From positions 1 through 19,928 of the forward strand of contig CAZBWV010000012.1 of assembly GCA_964495805.1 (NCBI GenBank): 19,928 nucleotides of DNA. The letters are read 5' to 3'. The position numbers were made by a program, and so were the translations under genes. Under the pieces are notes generated by a model. It saw only the letters and a list, made by a program, of their open reading frames with translations. It did not search any database and was not told where the DNA came from. This document shows positions 1 to 7,518 of the stretch, piece by piece (position 1 is the first letter of the stretch; every line of letters starts with the position of its first letter). Origin of the DNA: JALXCH01 sp964495805. GTDB taxonomy: Bacteria; Calditrichota; Calditrichia; RBG-13-44-9.

Positions 1-1
1 C

Positions 2-295
2 AATGCCAGCGTTCCGGTATTTGCCTATAATAAGCTGGATACCACAGTGATCCGATTTACCGGAGATGCTCGCACCTTTGACCTGCACGACCTGGATTTA
101 ACCGGGTACTATCTGGATGGCCGGTTGAAATTTGTCGGAATCGCGGGGATTAAAGACGATTTTAAAGGGTGGTTTTCGCTGGATTTACAGCGTGTTCCGC
201 TAAAAGCCTACATGAAGGCTTTTGTGGGAAGTGTTCGCATTGAGTTAAAGGAATGGGAAAATTGGAATGGGGAAGAAGTGCTCTCAAAGAATTAG
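2..295 (+). CDS. C-terminal fragment of an unrecognised protein (5' end outside window)
   Basis: The reading frame is open from base 2 and stops at TAG 293-295, leaving 97 codons of the 3' end of a gene that starts upstream. The GTG at 47 is internal and is probably not the true start, because the residues before it (N-A-S-V-P-V-F-A-Y...) read smoothly into the rest. The fragment is rich in beta-prone aromatic and charged residues (GYYLDGRLKFVG, FKGWFSLDL) and has no membrane segment or recognisable catalytic motif. I do not recognise the family. The fold could be a beta-rich extracytoplasmic domain, but that is a guess from composition. The next gene follows after 133 bp on the same strand. 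Confidence 0.6.
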   Translation, partial: NASVPVFAYNKLDTTVIRFTGDARTFDLHDLDLTGYYLDGRLKFVGIAGIKDDFKGWFSLDLQRVPLKAYMKAFVGSVRIELKEWENWNGEEVLSKN

Positions 296-428
296 GCTTG
301 AAAAGGAATAACACGTTCGGATGGAGGGAGGCAAAGGATTTTTCGGAATGACGAAATTCCAATTCCCTTCATTTTCCCGCCAGGGATAGGGCTATTTCTT
401 CGCTTGAATAGGTCAGGGGAGGAGAGCG

Positions 429-2141
429 ATGAAAATAGCCTTTCTTGTCTGTGGGGCGATATGTTGTTTGGTTCATCCGCTAATTGCTCAGATTATCCTC
501 ACCGAAATCATGTTCGATCCCGATACGCTTGAATTCCATAATGAGTATGTGGAACTCTACAATGCCGGACAACAACCTCAGGACCTCAGTGGCTGGCGAG
601 TTGGAGACAGTCTGGAATTGGATGCGTTGACTGATGCCGGAGAAGGTTTGCTCCTGAATCCCGGGCAATATGCAGTAATTCTGGATGCCAGCTATTTCGG
701 TCATTCCACTGTGTACGACACACTCATTCCGGATAGTGCACTGGTACTTACCATCGACGACGGTTCGTTTGGACATAGCGGTTGGTCAAATACCCATTCG
801 GAACCGGTAATTCTGGTGAATGACGCAGGAGATACCGTTCAACTGTATCGGTATTCGACGGGTAACCTGCCGGGATATTCTGATGAAAAACGTTTGCTCA
901 CACCGGATAACTCATCGGTGAATTGGGGAGATTCCCGGCGATTTCGTGGGACCCCTGGATTTACCAACTCCATCACCCCACCGGCGCGGGACCTGGCAGT
1001 GGATACCCTGCTGGTATTGCCCTCTTTCCCGCAGGAGACGAATCCGTTTCAACTTGTTGCCATTGTAAAGAACCAGGGATATGAAGTGGTCGATCGTTTT
1101 CAGATATCTTTTTTTCGGGATGATAACGGAAACGCCCGGTTGGATACCGGAGAACTCCTGGATAGTCTCACTTTTCAGGGAAGCCTGGCCCTGGACGATA
1201 CTGCCCGGATGCAGCTTGAGATTTCCGGTATTGCCGGCGGGCAATACATGTTTGGGTGCCAGGTGGAATTGCCCGGAGACGAACATCCCGAGAACAATGT
1301 ACGAATCATCCCGGTGAGAGTGGAATCGGTGCAAAACGATCTGATTTTAAACGAAATGATGTATCGACCCATGGCGGGTTGGGGAGAATGGGTGGAAATT
1401 TACCATCGCGGAACGCTGACGATTAATCTGAAAGGGTTCTGCTTTGCCGATGCTCGGGACACCGTGGAAATTACCGGAACAGACTTTTGGTGCCAGCCCG
1501 GAATGTTTTACATCCTGACCGGAGATTCTGCCACCATTCTCCAATATCATTTGAATCCGGAAATTACAATAGTGGTTCCTGGTTTTCCTGCTTTAAATAA
1601 CGATACGGACGATTTGAAACTCATTTCACCTTCCGGCAGGCAGATGGATCGGGTGCATTATTTTGATGAATGGATGCGCCGGGAAGTGGACCCCGGCACC
1701 TCGCTGGAGCGGATTCAACCGGAACGTCCTTCGGGAATTGCCGATAATTGGGCAGCTTGTGTGGCACCATCGGGAAGTACACCCGGGGCGCAAAATTCCG
1801 TGTTTATTCCCCTTTCCGGCACAACCCGGGCATTTCAGGTAGCTCCTAATCCATTTTCGCCGGATGGGGATGGATTTGAAGATTTCACCCTGATTCAGTA
1901 TCATTTACCCGTTTCTCTGGGATATTTAACGGTTCGAATTTTTGACCTGCGGGGACGTCTGGTACGAGAACTGGCCCAGAAAATGCCGGTCGGGCAACAG
2001 GGGAGTCTGGTCTGGGACGGGAAAGGAGATAACGGCGAAAATTTACCCATTGGAATGTATGTGATCTTCGCTCAGATTTTTGATGAAATGCATCAATTCA
2101 GGCAGGAATTGCGCGAAACGGTGGTTATTGCCCGACGATGA
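429..2141 (+). CDS. Secreted lamin-tail-domain / CARDB protein with C-terminal FlgD-like Ig domain
   Basis: This is an exported, probably cell-surface multidomain protein of 570 aa. Residues 1-20 form a signal peptide (MK, hydrophobic core, LIA-Q cleavage). Residues about 21-180 are a first lamin-tail domain (start ILTEIMFDP, then EYVELYNAG and LSGWRVGD). Residues about 187-300 look like a CARDB adhesion domain (VKNQGYEVVDRFQISFF). Residues about 304-458 are a second lamin-tail domain (LILNEMMYRP, GEWVEIYH, TSLERI). Residues about 468-570 are a FlgD-like Ig domain starting VAPNPFSPDGDG and ending GMYVIF. In the FCB group such C-terminal domains often act in sorting or anchoring of secreted proteins (family knowledge). 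No catalytic domain is visible, so an adhesive or scaffold role is inferred. A strong GGGGAGGAG ribosome binding site precedes the ATG. The stop lies 3 bp from the convergent MBL gene. Confidence 0.88.
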   Translation: MKIAFLVCGAICCLVHPLIAQIILTEIMFDPDTLEFHNEYVELYNAGQQPQDLSGWRVGDSLELDALTDAGEGLLLNPGQYAVILDASYFGHSTVYDTLIPDSALVLTIDDGSFGHSGWSNTHSEPVILVNDAGDTVQLYRYSTGNLPGYSDEKRLLTPDNSSVNWGDSRRFRGTPGFTNSITPPARDLAVDTLLVLPSFPQETNPFQLVAIVKNQGYEVVDRFQISFFRDDNGNARLDTGELLDSLTFQGSLALDDTARMQLEISGIAGGQYMFGCQVELPGDEHPENNVRIIPVRVESVQNDLILNEMMYRPMAGWGEWVEIYHRGTLTINLKGFCFADARDTVEITGTDFWCQPGMFYILTGDSATILQYHLNPEITIVVPGFPALNNDTDDLKLISPSGRQMDRVHYFDEWMRREVDPGTSLERIQPERPSGIADNWAACVAPSGSTPGAQNSVFIPLSGTTRAFQVAPNPFSPDGDGFEDFTLIQYHLPVSLGYLTVRIFDLRGRLVRELAQKMPVGQQGSLVWDGKGDNGENLPIGMYVIFAQIFDEMHQFRQELRETVVIARR

Positions 2142-2144
2142 ACA

Positions 2145-3062
2145 TTATAAAACGAACGACCATCCTTCCCGCGCTGCGTAACATTGAATATTGGCTCCGC
2201 GATCCTGTAAAAGAGATTTTGCCAGCACCAGCTTTTGATCCACTTTGTCGTCATTGTGGTCCGGATCGTGATGAAAGAGAATCAGGTGTTTGACTCCACT
2301 TTGTATGGCCAGGTCCACAGTGAAAGTAAAAGGGGAGTGTCCCCAGGTTTGTTTGATTTCGTACTCTTCCGGGAAGTATTGGGAGTCGTGAATGAGCACA
2401 TCTGCTCCACGGCAGAATTCCACGAAATGCTCATTTTTATTTTCCACAAAGTTGTCGAACAAATCCTCCACACGGTTTTTATGTTGACCAATGGTGTTGG
2501 TTGTTCCCGGGGGATACTGGTCCTGGAATGGTTCGTTATCGCTGAAATAGACAAAGCTTTTCCCCCGGTAGGTAAATCGGTAACCCAGTGCATAGCCGGG
2601 ATGGTTCAGATAAATGGTTTGCACGTGGACTCCTTGCAGTTCAAAGGACTCCTCCCGGAGTGAGCGGAATCGAATCTCAGCGCGCATATCCTGAATGGCA
2701 ACCGGGAAATAGGTGGGATTCATCTGAAATGCAATAATCTGATCCAGTGCCATGGCCGCATCGTCACTGCCCAGAATAGTGAACCGGTTCCCGGGTTTGT
2801 AGGCAGGGCGGAAAAAAGGCAACCCTTGAATATGATCCCAGTGGAAATGACTGATGAAAATAAACGCTTCCACCGGATCTTTTTCTTTGAGTAGTTTATT
2901 GCCCAGATCGCGAATTCCGCTGCCAGCGTCCAGAATAAAAAAGGGACCGTTCTGAAAACGCACTTCCAGACACGGAGTGTTCCCTCCGTACCGGATTGTC
3001 CGGGGTCCCGGTGTAGGAATGGAACCCCGCACGCCCCAGAATTTAATTTGAAATGATTTCAT
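2145..3062 (-). CDS. MBL-fold metallo-hydrolase (GVRGSIP family)
   Basis: This is a 305-aa cytoplasmic metallo-beta-lactamase-fold protein, with no signal peptide. Numbered from the start chosen here, the N-terminal signature FWGVRGSIPTPG (8-19) and GGNTPCLEV is followed by the metal motif H72-F-H74-W-D76-H77. Further likely ligands are H154 (NHPGYALGYR), D175 (YFSD) and H242 or H264 (WGHSPF, LFHHDPDH). The layout fits the RNase Z/PhnP side of the superfamily, but the substrate cannot be read from the sequence. An upstream ATG at 3095 would add 11 residues. I prefer ATG 3062 because family members normally begin a few residues before FWGVRGSIP. Neither start has a clear Shine-Dalgarno sequence, which suggests coupling to the preceding receiver gene, whose stop it overlaps by 20 bp. 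Confidence 0.9.
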   Translation of the reverse strand: MKSFQIKFWGVRGSIPTPGPRTIRYGGNTPCLEVRFQNGPFFILDAGSGIRDLGNKLLKEKDPVEAFIFISHFHWDHIQGLPFFRPAYKPGNRFTILGSDDAAMALDQIIAFQMNPTYFPVAIQDMRAEIRFRSLREESFELQGVHVQTIYLNHPGYALGYRFTYRGKSFVYFSDNEPFQDQYPPGTTNTIGQHKNRVEDLFDNFVENKNEHFVEFCRGADVLIHDSQYFPEEYEIKQTWGHSPFTFTVDLAIQSGVKHLILFHHDPDHNDDKVDQKLVLAKSLLQDRGANIQCYAAREGWSFVL

Positions 3063-3489
3063 CGGTGGTTGGTAAAAGCAGATTTTTAATGGCATCTAAC
3101 AGGATGTACGAACGGGTGGGTTTGGTCAAGAATAGGTCCGCACCCAATGCCAGCGCTTTTCGTCTGTCCGATTCGTACATTTTTCCTGAGTAAATGATGA
3201 TGCGCGTATCTGCGGTTTCCGGGTCCTCTTTAATCATTTTGCACAGTCTTAACCCATCCACTTCCGGCATCATCAAATCCAGGATAATCAGGCGGGGTTT
3301 TTCTTTTTTAATAATTTCGAACGCTTTGTGACTGTCCGTAATAAAATTCGCCTTGAATCCGTATTCCTGTACCAGCAGCTTGATGATGTTGGCCTGTTCG
3401 TAATTATCGTCAATTACAATAATATCGTACCGGGGTGTGGTCATGTGATTCTGTTCATCCCTGAAATGTTGTTCCATGTGTTTTCCCAT
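3043..3489 (-). CDS. Stand-alone response regulator receiver protein
   Basis: This is a 148-aa CheY-like receiver domain with no output domain. The acidic pair is D27-D28 (VIDDN), the phospho-acceptor is D71 (IILDLMMPEVDG), the switch Ser/Thr is S101 (YSG) and the conserved lysine is K123 (LTKPT). Residues 1-20 form a short polar leader before the fold. The start at 3489 is supported by AGGA six bases upstream; the ATG at codon 16 is an alternative. No histidine kinase lies in the window, so the input is unknown. Because it overlaps the MBL hydrolase gene by 20 bp, the two are probably translated together, and the receiver may modulate that enzyme or act as a phosphorelay intermediate (inference). 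A palindrome at 3544-3557 lies in its upstream region. Confidence 0.92.
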   Translation of the reverse strand: MGKHMEQHFRDEQNHMTTPRYDIIVIDDNYEQANIIKLLVQEYGFKANFITDSHKAFEIIKKEKPRLIILDLMMPEVDGLRLCKMIKEDPETADTRIIIYSGKMYESDRRKALALGADLFLTKPTRSYILLDAIKNLLLPTTDEIISN

Positions 3490-3543
3490 TGTAATTCCTG
3501 CATTTAATTTCCTTTGAAATTACTCCCTTTTTAAAACCGACAG

Positions 3544-3557
3544 GTGACTAAAGTCAC
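3544..3557. promoter_or_regulatory. Perfect palindrome GTGACT-AA-AGTCAC, candidate CRP/FNR- or Rex-type operator
   Basis: GTGACTAAAGTCAC is a perfect inverted repeat with 6-base arms, 55 bp upstream of the receiver gene start. On the minus strand it reads TTGTGA-N6-TCACC, which fits the GTGA-N6-TCAC core used by CRP/FNR-family regulators and by Rex. On that strand TTGTGA could also be a -35, with TTTTAA 17 bases downstream as a weak -10, so a bound regulator would overlap the promoter. No regulator gene is in the window. The assignment is by pattern only. Confidence 0.4.
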
Positions 3558-3577
3558 AACGTTTTTCAGGTTAAAAT

Positions 3578-3600
3578 TTGTCGAAAAAGGAGACCGACAA
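3578..3600 (-). terminator. Weak hairpin downstream of dnaG, possible terminator
   Basis: TTGTCG and CGACAA form 6-bp arms around an 11-nt loop. On the minus strand this lies about 20 nt beyond the dnaG stop and is followed by ATTTT. The stem is short and the T-run is poor, so it is at best a weak terminator. It would separate dnaG from the receiver/MBL pair. Confidence 0.25.
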
Positions 3601-3619
3601 TAGAATTTATAACAGGGTA

Positions 3620-5428
3620 TTAACTGGAGAATACTTTCCGAATCCGGGCAATTTCACGCAAATGGTGAGAAATTTCTTGTAAAATGGATAGGTGTTCCGG
3701 ATTTTCCGGGGGAATTTGTTTGAGTTGTTCGCGGAGGATACTTAAGCGGGTCTGATGGCGAGCGGTTTTGATTTTTTTTACACAGTCGTTCAAATAGCGT
3801 TCCGGATCGGCAATTTCGTTAAACATGTGTTCGGTAATCTGGCTGACGGTCATTTCATCGGCTATCGTAGCCAGTGCTTCCTGGAAGATGCTTCCGAAGT
3901 TTGCTTCCCGGTTTTCCCGAAAAAATACAAAGAGTTTTCGGAACCCTTCGTTCTGAAAATCGTCCGGTTCCAGCACGTCGAAAATAAATTCTTTTAATTT
4001 ATCGAAGTAGTTGTACATCAGGATAATCAGATCCCGTTCGGCACTCCAGGCGCCAGTAAGCCCACTGATGCGCGACTCCAGCACTCGTGGGGAAGTTTGG
4101 CGATGCTCTTCCCGAAGTTTTTCCCGTCGGGCTAACTGTTGCTGACGCTTTTTGATTTCGTTCAGCAAAGTGGTTTCCTGAATACCGAATTTTTCTGCCA
4201 GGTGATTGGCGTAAAAGTTTTGTTTTAGCGGATCGGGATGGGGTACCAGCGTATCAATCATTTCGTTCACCAGACGGGTTCGCTGGGTCACCTCCGAAAG
4301 GTCTGTTCCCTCCGAGAGATGCTGAAGCTTAAACTCGAAGTAATCCCGGGACTGTTTCAGCAAAGAATAAAACTCTGCCGCACCATGCTGGCGAACAAAG
4401 CTATCCGGGTCCTCGCCTTCGGGCAGAATGAGCACCCGAACATTCAGGTCGTTCTGAAACAGTACCTGCCCACCCCGCAGGGCAGCATGAATTCCTGCGC
4501 TGTCGGCGTCATAACATAAAATCACCTCCTGGGTGTAACGCCGAATTAATCGGGCATGGTCTTCGGTTAATGCTGTTCCGCTGGTCGCCACCACATTTTT
4601 AATTCCCTGCTGAAAAAGTTGTAAAAAGTCCATGTACCCTTCCACAAAAATGGCATATCCTTCCTGCCGAATCCATTCCTTGGCGAAAAACAGTCCGTAA
4701 AGTACTTCGCTCTTCTTAAAAATAGGTGATTCCGGTGAGTTGATGTATTTGGGAATGTCGGGATCACCGGAAAGGGTGCGACCACCGAATGCCACAATCT
4801 TTCCGGATACATTGTGGATGGGGAACATCAGCCGATTGCGGAAGCGGTCGTAAAAGCGGGATGGGTCTTTTTCGCTTTGCAGGATCAACCCCAGCTTGCG
4901 AAAGATGTTCAGATTCATGTTCTTGTTTTGAATCTCCTTCTGCAAGCTGTCCCAGGCTTCCGGTACGTAGCCGATTTTAAAATTTCGCATGGTTTCCCGG
5001 GAAATGCCCCGCTTTTCCAGATAGGGAAAAATCCTGTCCCGGTGTTCCTCCAGCAATCGCTGATAGAAATCCGCAGCAAACTGATTCGCCCGGTACAATC
5101 GGTCATATTCGCTAAGCTGAGGACGTACCTGCCGGGTCGGGATTTCGATACCTGCCTCTTCAGCCAGTTTTCGCACTGCTTCGGTAAAAGAAATTTTTTC
5201 ATATTTCATCAGAAAATTGAACACATTACCGCCCACGTGGCATCCGAAACAGTGGAAAATCTGCTTATCCGGGCTCACGATAAAAGAGGGGGTCTTTTCG
5301 GTATGAAAGGGACAGAGCCCCTTGAAATTGCGTCCCGATTTTTTCAGATTTACATATCGGGAAATGACATCCACAATATCCACCGAATCACGAACCCGAT
5401 CGATGATATGTTCCGGAATTTGCGGCAT
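3620..5428 (-). CDS. dnaG: DNA primase DnaG
   Basis: DnaG makes the RNA primers for chromosome replication and works with the DnaB helicase. At 602 aa it has the usual length. The N-terminal CHC2 zinc finger has ligands C39, H42, C60 and C63 (GLCPFHTEKTPSF ... FHCFGC). The catalytic core follows, with the basic region around IPKYINSPES. The Toprim domain carries E263 (FVEGYMD) and D307-A-D309 (LCYDADSAG), the metal-binding acidic residues. The C-terminal part, from about residue 430, would be the helicase-binding domain. The start at 5428 is correct for the family (MPQIPEHIIDRVR) but has no Shine-Dalgarno sequence. A possible -10 (TGATAAT) lies only 14 nt upstream, which would give a very short leader. 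The gene is divergent from the DUF3467 gene. Confidence 0.97.
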   Translation of the reverse strand: MPQIPEHIIDRVRDSVDIVDVISRYVNLKKSGRNFKGLCPFHTEKTPSFIVSPDKQIFHCFGCHVGGNVFNFLMKYEKISFTEAVRKLAEEAGIEIPTRQVRPQLSEYDRLYRANQFAADFYQRLLEEHRDRIFPYLEKRGISRETMRNFKIGYVPEAWDSLQKEIQNKNMNLNIFRKLGLILQSEKDPSRFYDRFRNRLMFPIHNVSGKIVAFGGRTLSGDPDIPKYINSPESPIFKKSEVLYGLFFAKEWIRQEGYAIFVEGYMDFLQLFQQGIKNVVATSGTALTEDHARLIRRYTQEVILCYDADSAGIHAALRGGQVLFQNDLNVRVLILPEGEDPDSFVRQHGAAEFYSLLKQSRDYFEFKLQHLSEGTDLSEVTQRTRLVNEMIDTLVPHPDPLKQNFYANHLAEKFGIQETTLLNEIKKRQQQLARREKLREEHRQTSPRVLESRISGLTGAWSAERDLIILMYNYFDKLKEFIFDVLEPDDFQNEGFRKLFVFFRENREANFGSIFQEALATIADEMTVSQITEHMFNEIADPERYLNDCVKKIKTARHQTRLSILREQLKQIPPENPEHLSILQEISHHLREIARIRKVFSS

Positions 5429-5442
5429 AGGATACCAGTCGT

Positions 5443-5448
5443 ATTATC
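5443..5448 (-). promoter_or_regulatory. Possible -10 element for dnaG
   Basis: On the minus strand GATAAT (in TCTGATAATAC) ends 14 nt before the dnaG ATG. No good -35 is visible at 16-18 nt. If real, the transcript would have a leader of under 10 nt, which would fit the absence of a Shine-Dalgarno sequence. Low confidence. Confidence 0.22.
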
Positions 5449-5457
5449 AGAGTTTTC

Positions 5458-5486
5458 TTGACTTACCTGTTCATTTATGGTAAATT
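5458..5486 (+). promoter_or_regulatory. Sigma70-like promoter for the DUF3467-yggS gene series
   Basis: TTGACT (5458-5463) and TAAATT (5481-5486) are separated by exactly 17 bases in the divergent region between dnaG and the DUF3467 gene. The -10 ends 40 nt before the ATG at 5527. The -35 matches the TTGACA consensus in five of six positions and the -10 matches TATAAT in four of six. It is the best + strand promoter candidate upstream of the long gene series. Confidence 0.5.
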
Positions 5487-5526
5487 AATCGCTTAAAGTA
5501 CAAGTAAAAATACATTTAAGGAAAAA

Positions 5527-5859
5527 ATGGAACCCAAAAATCCAGTACCACCCCAACAGCATCAAATTAATATTGAGCTGCCACCAGAGCAAGCGGAAGG
5601 AATCTATTCGAATCTGGCTTTGATAACCCATTCACCGGCGGAATTTGTCATCGATTTTACCCGGATTCTTCCGGGTGTTCCCAAAACGCGGGTGTATGCA
5701 CGCATCATCATGACCCCACAGCATGCCAAGGGCTTGCTGAAGGCGTTGGAAGATAACATACGCAAATACGAGTCGCAGTATGGGGAAATCAAATTGCATG
5801 GGATGACGGAAACCGGCAAACCGTTTGGATTTCAGCCGCCTCCGTCCGAAACCAAATGA
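5527..5859 (+). CDS. DUF3467 domain protein
   Basis: This is a 110-aa soluble protein. Its core (INIELPPEQAEGIYSNLALI, then HSPAEFVIDF, PKTRVYARIIMTP and AKGLLKALEDNI) is the recognisable pattern of the small DUF3467 family, whose function is unknown. The polar, proline-rich N-terminus (residues 1-12) and C-terminus look unstructured. AAGGA lies just upstream of the ATG. It heads the + strand series and is divergent from dnaG. The spacing to yggS is 34 bp, so co-transcription is likely. Confidence 0.85.
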   Translation: MEPKNPVPPQQHQINIELPPEQAEGIYSNLALITHSPAEFVIDFTRILPGVPKTRVYARIIMTPQHAKGLLKALEDNIRKYESQYGEIKLHGMTETGKPFGFQPPPSETK

Positions 5860-5893
5860 TTGATATTCTTTTGGCGGAACGGATTGATTGGAT

Positions 5894-6586
5894 ATGAACC
5901 AGATTCAGGAAAATTTACGGCGCGTTCAGGAACGGATTGCCCGGGCTGCGGAACGTGCCGGTCGCACACCGGAATCCGTTGAGCTGGTGGCGGTGACCAA
6001 AACGGTTCCCCCGGAACAGATAAACCAGGCTATTCAAGCGGGGGTAACCATTATTGGCGAGAATCGGGTTCAGGAAGCCCGGCAAAAGAAACCGGAAGTT
6101 TTACCGGTTACCTGGCACATGATTGGAGTGCTACAAACGAACAAGGTTAAATATGCCGTGCGACTGTTTGAGATGATTCAATCGGTCGATCGCATGCCGC
6201 TGGCGCTGGAGATTGAAAAACGTTGCGCCCGGGAGAATAAGGTAATGCCGATTCTGGTGGAAGTGAACACCAGCGGAGAAACCAGTAAAAGCGGTTGTCT
6301 GCCCGAAGAAGCTCCGGAACTGATTGCTCAAATAGCCGAACTAAAATATCTGAAGATCCAGGGACTGATGACCGTTGGGCTGTTTAGCGATGATGAAAAA
6401 TTAGTGCGTCCCTGTTTTGCCAGATTGCGGAATCTGGCTGAGAAAATCCGGGCGATGCATTTGAACAACGTTCGTATGGACATCCTTTCCATGGGAATGT
6501 CCTCCGATTTTGAATGGGCCATTGAAGAGGGCTCCACCATGGTACGTATTGGAACAGCGATTTTCGGCCCAAGGCACTACACCTAA
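5894..6586 (+). CDS. YggS/PROSC family pyridoxal phosphate homeostasis protein
   Basis: This is a single-domain, fold-type III PLP-binding protein of 230 aa with no known enzymatic turnover, which buffers PLP in the cell. The PLP-binding lysine is K36 in LVAVTKTVPP. Other family signatures are GENRVQEA, TWHMIGVLQTNKVK, the S-I/V-D block IQSVDRM, VEVNTSGETSKSG, GLMTVG, and the C-terminal MGMSSDFEWAIEEGSTMVRIGTAIFG block that binds the cofactor phosphate. I start at ATG 5894; a TTG two codons upstream (5888) is possible but less likely. In Bacillus the homologue (ylmE) precedes divIVA in the same cluster, and the same neighbourhood is seen here. The Shine-Dalgarno region is weak (GGAACGGA, 10 or more nt away). 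Confidence 0.94.
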   Translation: MNQIQENLRRVQERIARAAERAGRTPESVELVAVTKTVPPEQINQAIQAGVTIIGENRVQEARQKKPEVLPVTWHMIGVLQTNKVKYAVRLFEMIQSVDRMPLALEIEKRCARENKVMPILVEVNTSGETSKSGCLPEEAPELIAQIAELKYLKIQGLMTVGLFSDDEKLVRPCFARLRNLAEKIRAMHLNNVRMDILSMGMSSDFEWAIEEGSTMVRIGTAIFGPRHYT

Positions 6587-6688
6587 AGAAAATGGGGAAT
6601 CTCCCGATGGTGGTCTGAGTTCCGAAGAGGGCCGGAGGGAAAATAATTGAGAATTAAACCAGAAACCTTTAAACCATGGGGTTGAATC

Positions 6689-7504
6689 GTGAAGTTAACA
6701 CCATTGGATATCCGAAAGCAGGAGTTTAAAAAAACACTGCGGGGATACGATCCCGTTGAAGTCCAAACCTTCCTGGATATGGTTGCCGAGGAATTCGAAT
6801 CGCTTCAGGAAGAGAGCAAACAGCTTAATCGCCGGGTGGTGGAACTGGAAACCAAATTGAAGGATTACCAGGAAACCGAGAAAAACCTGCGGGAAACCCT
6901 GCTCAATGTTCAGGAAGTCAAAAAGCAATCCGAAGAACACAGTCGGCGACAGGCGGATTTGATTATAAAAGAAGCTGAGCTCAAGGCGCTGGAGATTGTG
7001 GAAACAGCCCGAAAGCAGGCGCGACAGATGCGCGATGAGGTCAATCTCCTGCGTACGCAAAAAGAATCGTTCATCAATCGATTGCGGCAGATTCTGGTTT
7101 CGCAAATTGAATTGCTCTCAGTGCTGGAAATGGACGATGCCATCCCGGAAGAAGCCCAGGTGTTTGTGGAAAAAGCGCGAAATCGCAAAAAGGCTTCTCT
7201 AAAGCAATGGGTGGAAAAGCAAAAAACCGAGAAGGTGGAAGACGAATCGGAAGATGAGCAGGCAACCATTGAACTGGCTGAGGAAACTCACACTGATGAT
7301 CTGGTGGTAGAAGAAGAAATTCTGGAAACAGAAGATGCGGGGGACGAATCATTCCGGGTATCGCAGGAAACCAGGGATGAAGAGGATACCGAACAAAAGA
7401 AACCCAAAAAGAAGATGGAAGACGAAGATATTAACGAATTTTTTAAACGCGGCATTCAAATTGACGAATTAATTCAAAATCTGGAAAAAAAACGAAATAA
7501 ATAG
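6689..7504 (+). CDS. divIVA: DivIVA-domain coiled-coil protein with acidic tail
   Basis: DivIVA proteins mark negatively curved membrane at poles and septa and recruit division or growth factors. The N-terminal lipid-binding domain is canonical: LTPLDIRKQEF (3-13), RGYDPVEVQTFLD (18-30). Residues about 35-165 form a long coiled coil. Residues about 178-245 are highly acidic (many E and D) and probably disordered. A final helix (DEDINEFFKRGIQIDELIQNL) could be a partner-binding or tetramerisation segment. The start codon is GTG 6689, with GGGG seven bases upstream; the N-terminus fits the family exactly. At 271 aa it is longer than Bacillus DivIVA because of the acidic extension. SepF and YggT, frequent neighbours in Firmicutes, are absent here. 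Confidence 0.9.
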   Translation: MKLTPLDIRKQEFKKTLRGYDPVEVQTFLDMVAEEFESLQEESKQLNRRVVELETKLKDYQETEKNLRETLLNVQEVKKQSEEHSRRQADLIIKEAELKALEIVETARKQARQMRDEVNLLRTQKESFINRLRQILVSQIELLSVLEMDDAIPEEAQVFVEKARNRKKASLKQWVEKQKTEKVEDESEDEQATIELAEETHTDDLVVEEEILETEDAGDESFRVSQETRDEEDTEQKKPKKKMEDEDINEFFKRGIQIDELIQNLEKKRNK

Positions 7505-7518
7505 GGGGAAGCAGGTTT

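Noticed and set aside
343..352. TCGGAATGAC, a 10-base match to the right-end repeat in the gap before the lamin-tail gene
   Set aside because: Only 10 bases match and neither repeat end is present as a full unit; it may be a decayed copy but chance cannot be excluded.
4814..5461. 215-aa plus-strand frame opposite dnaG
   Set aside because: Lies over the conserved zinc-finger and core region of dnaG in antisense and has no recognisable features.
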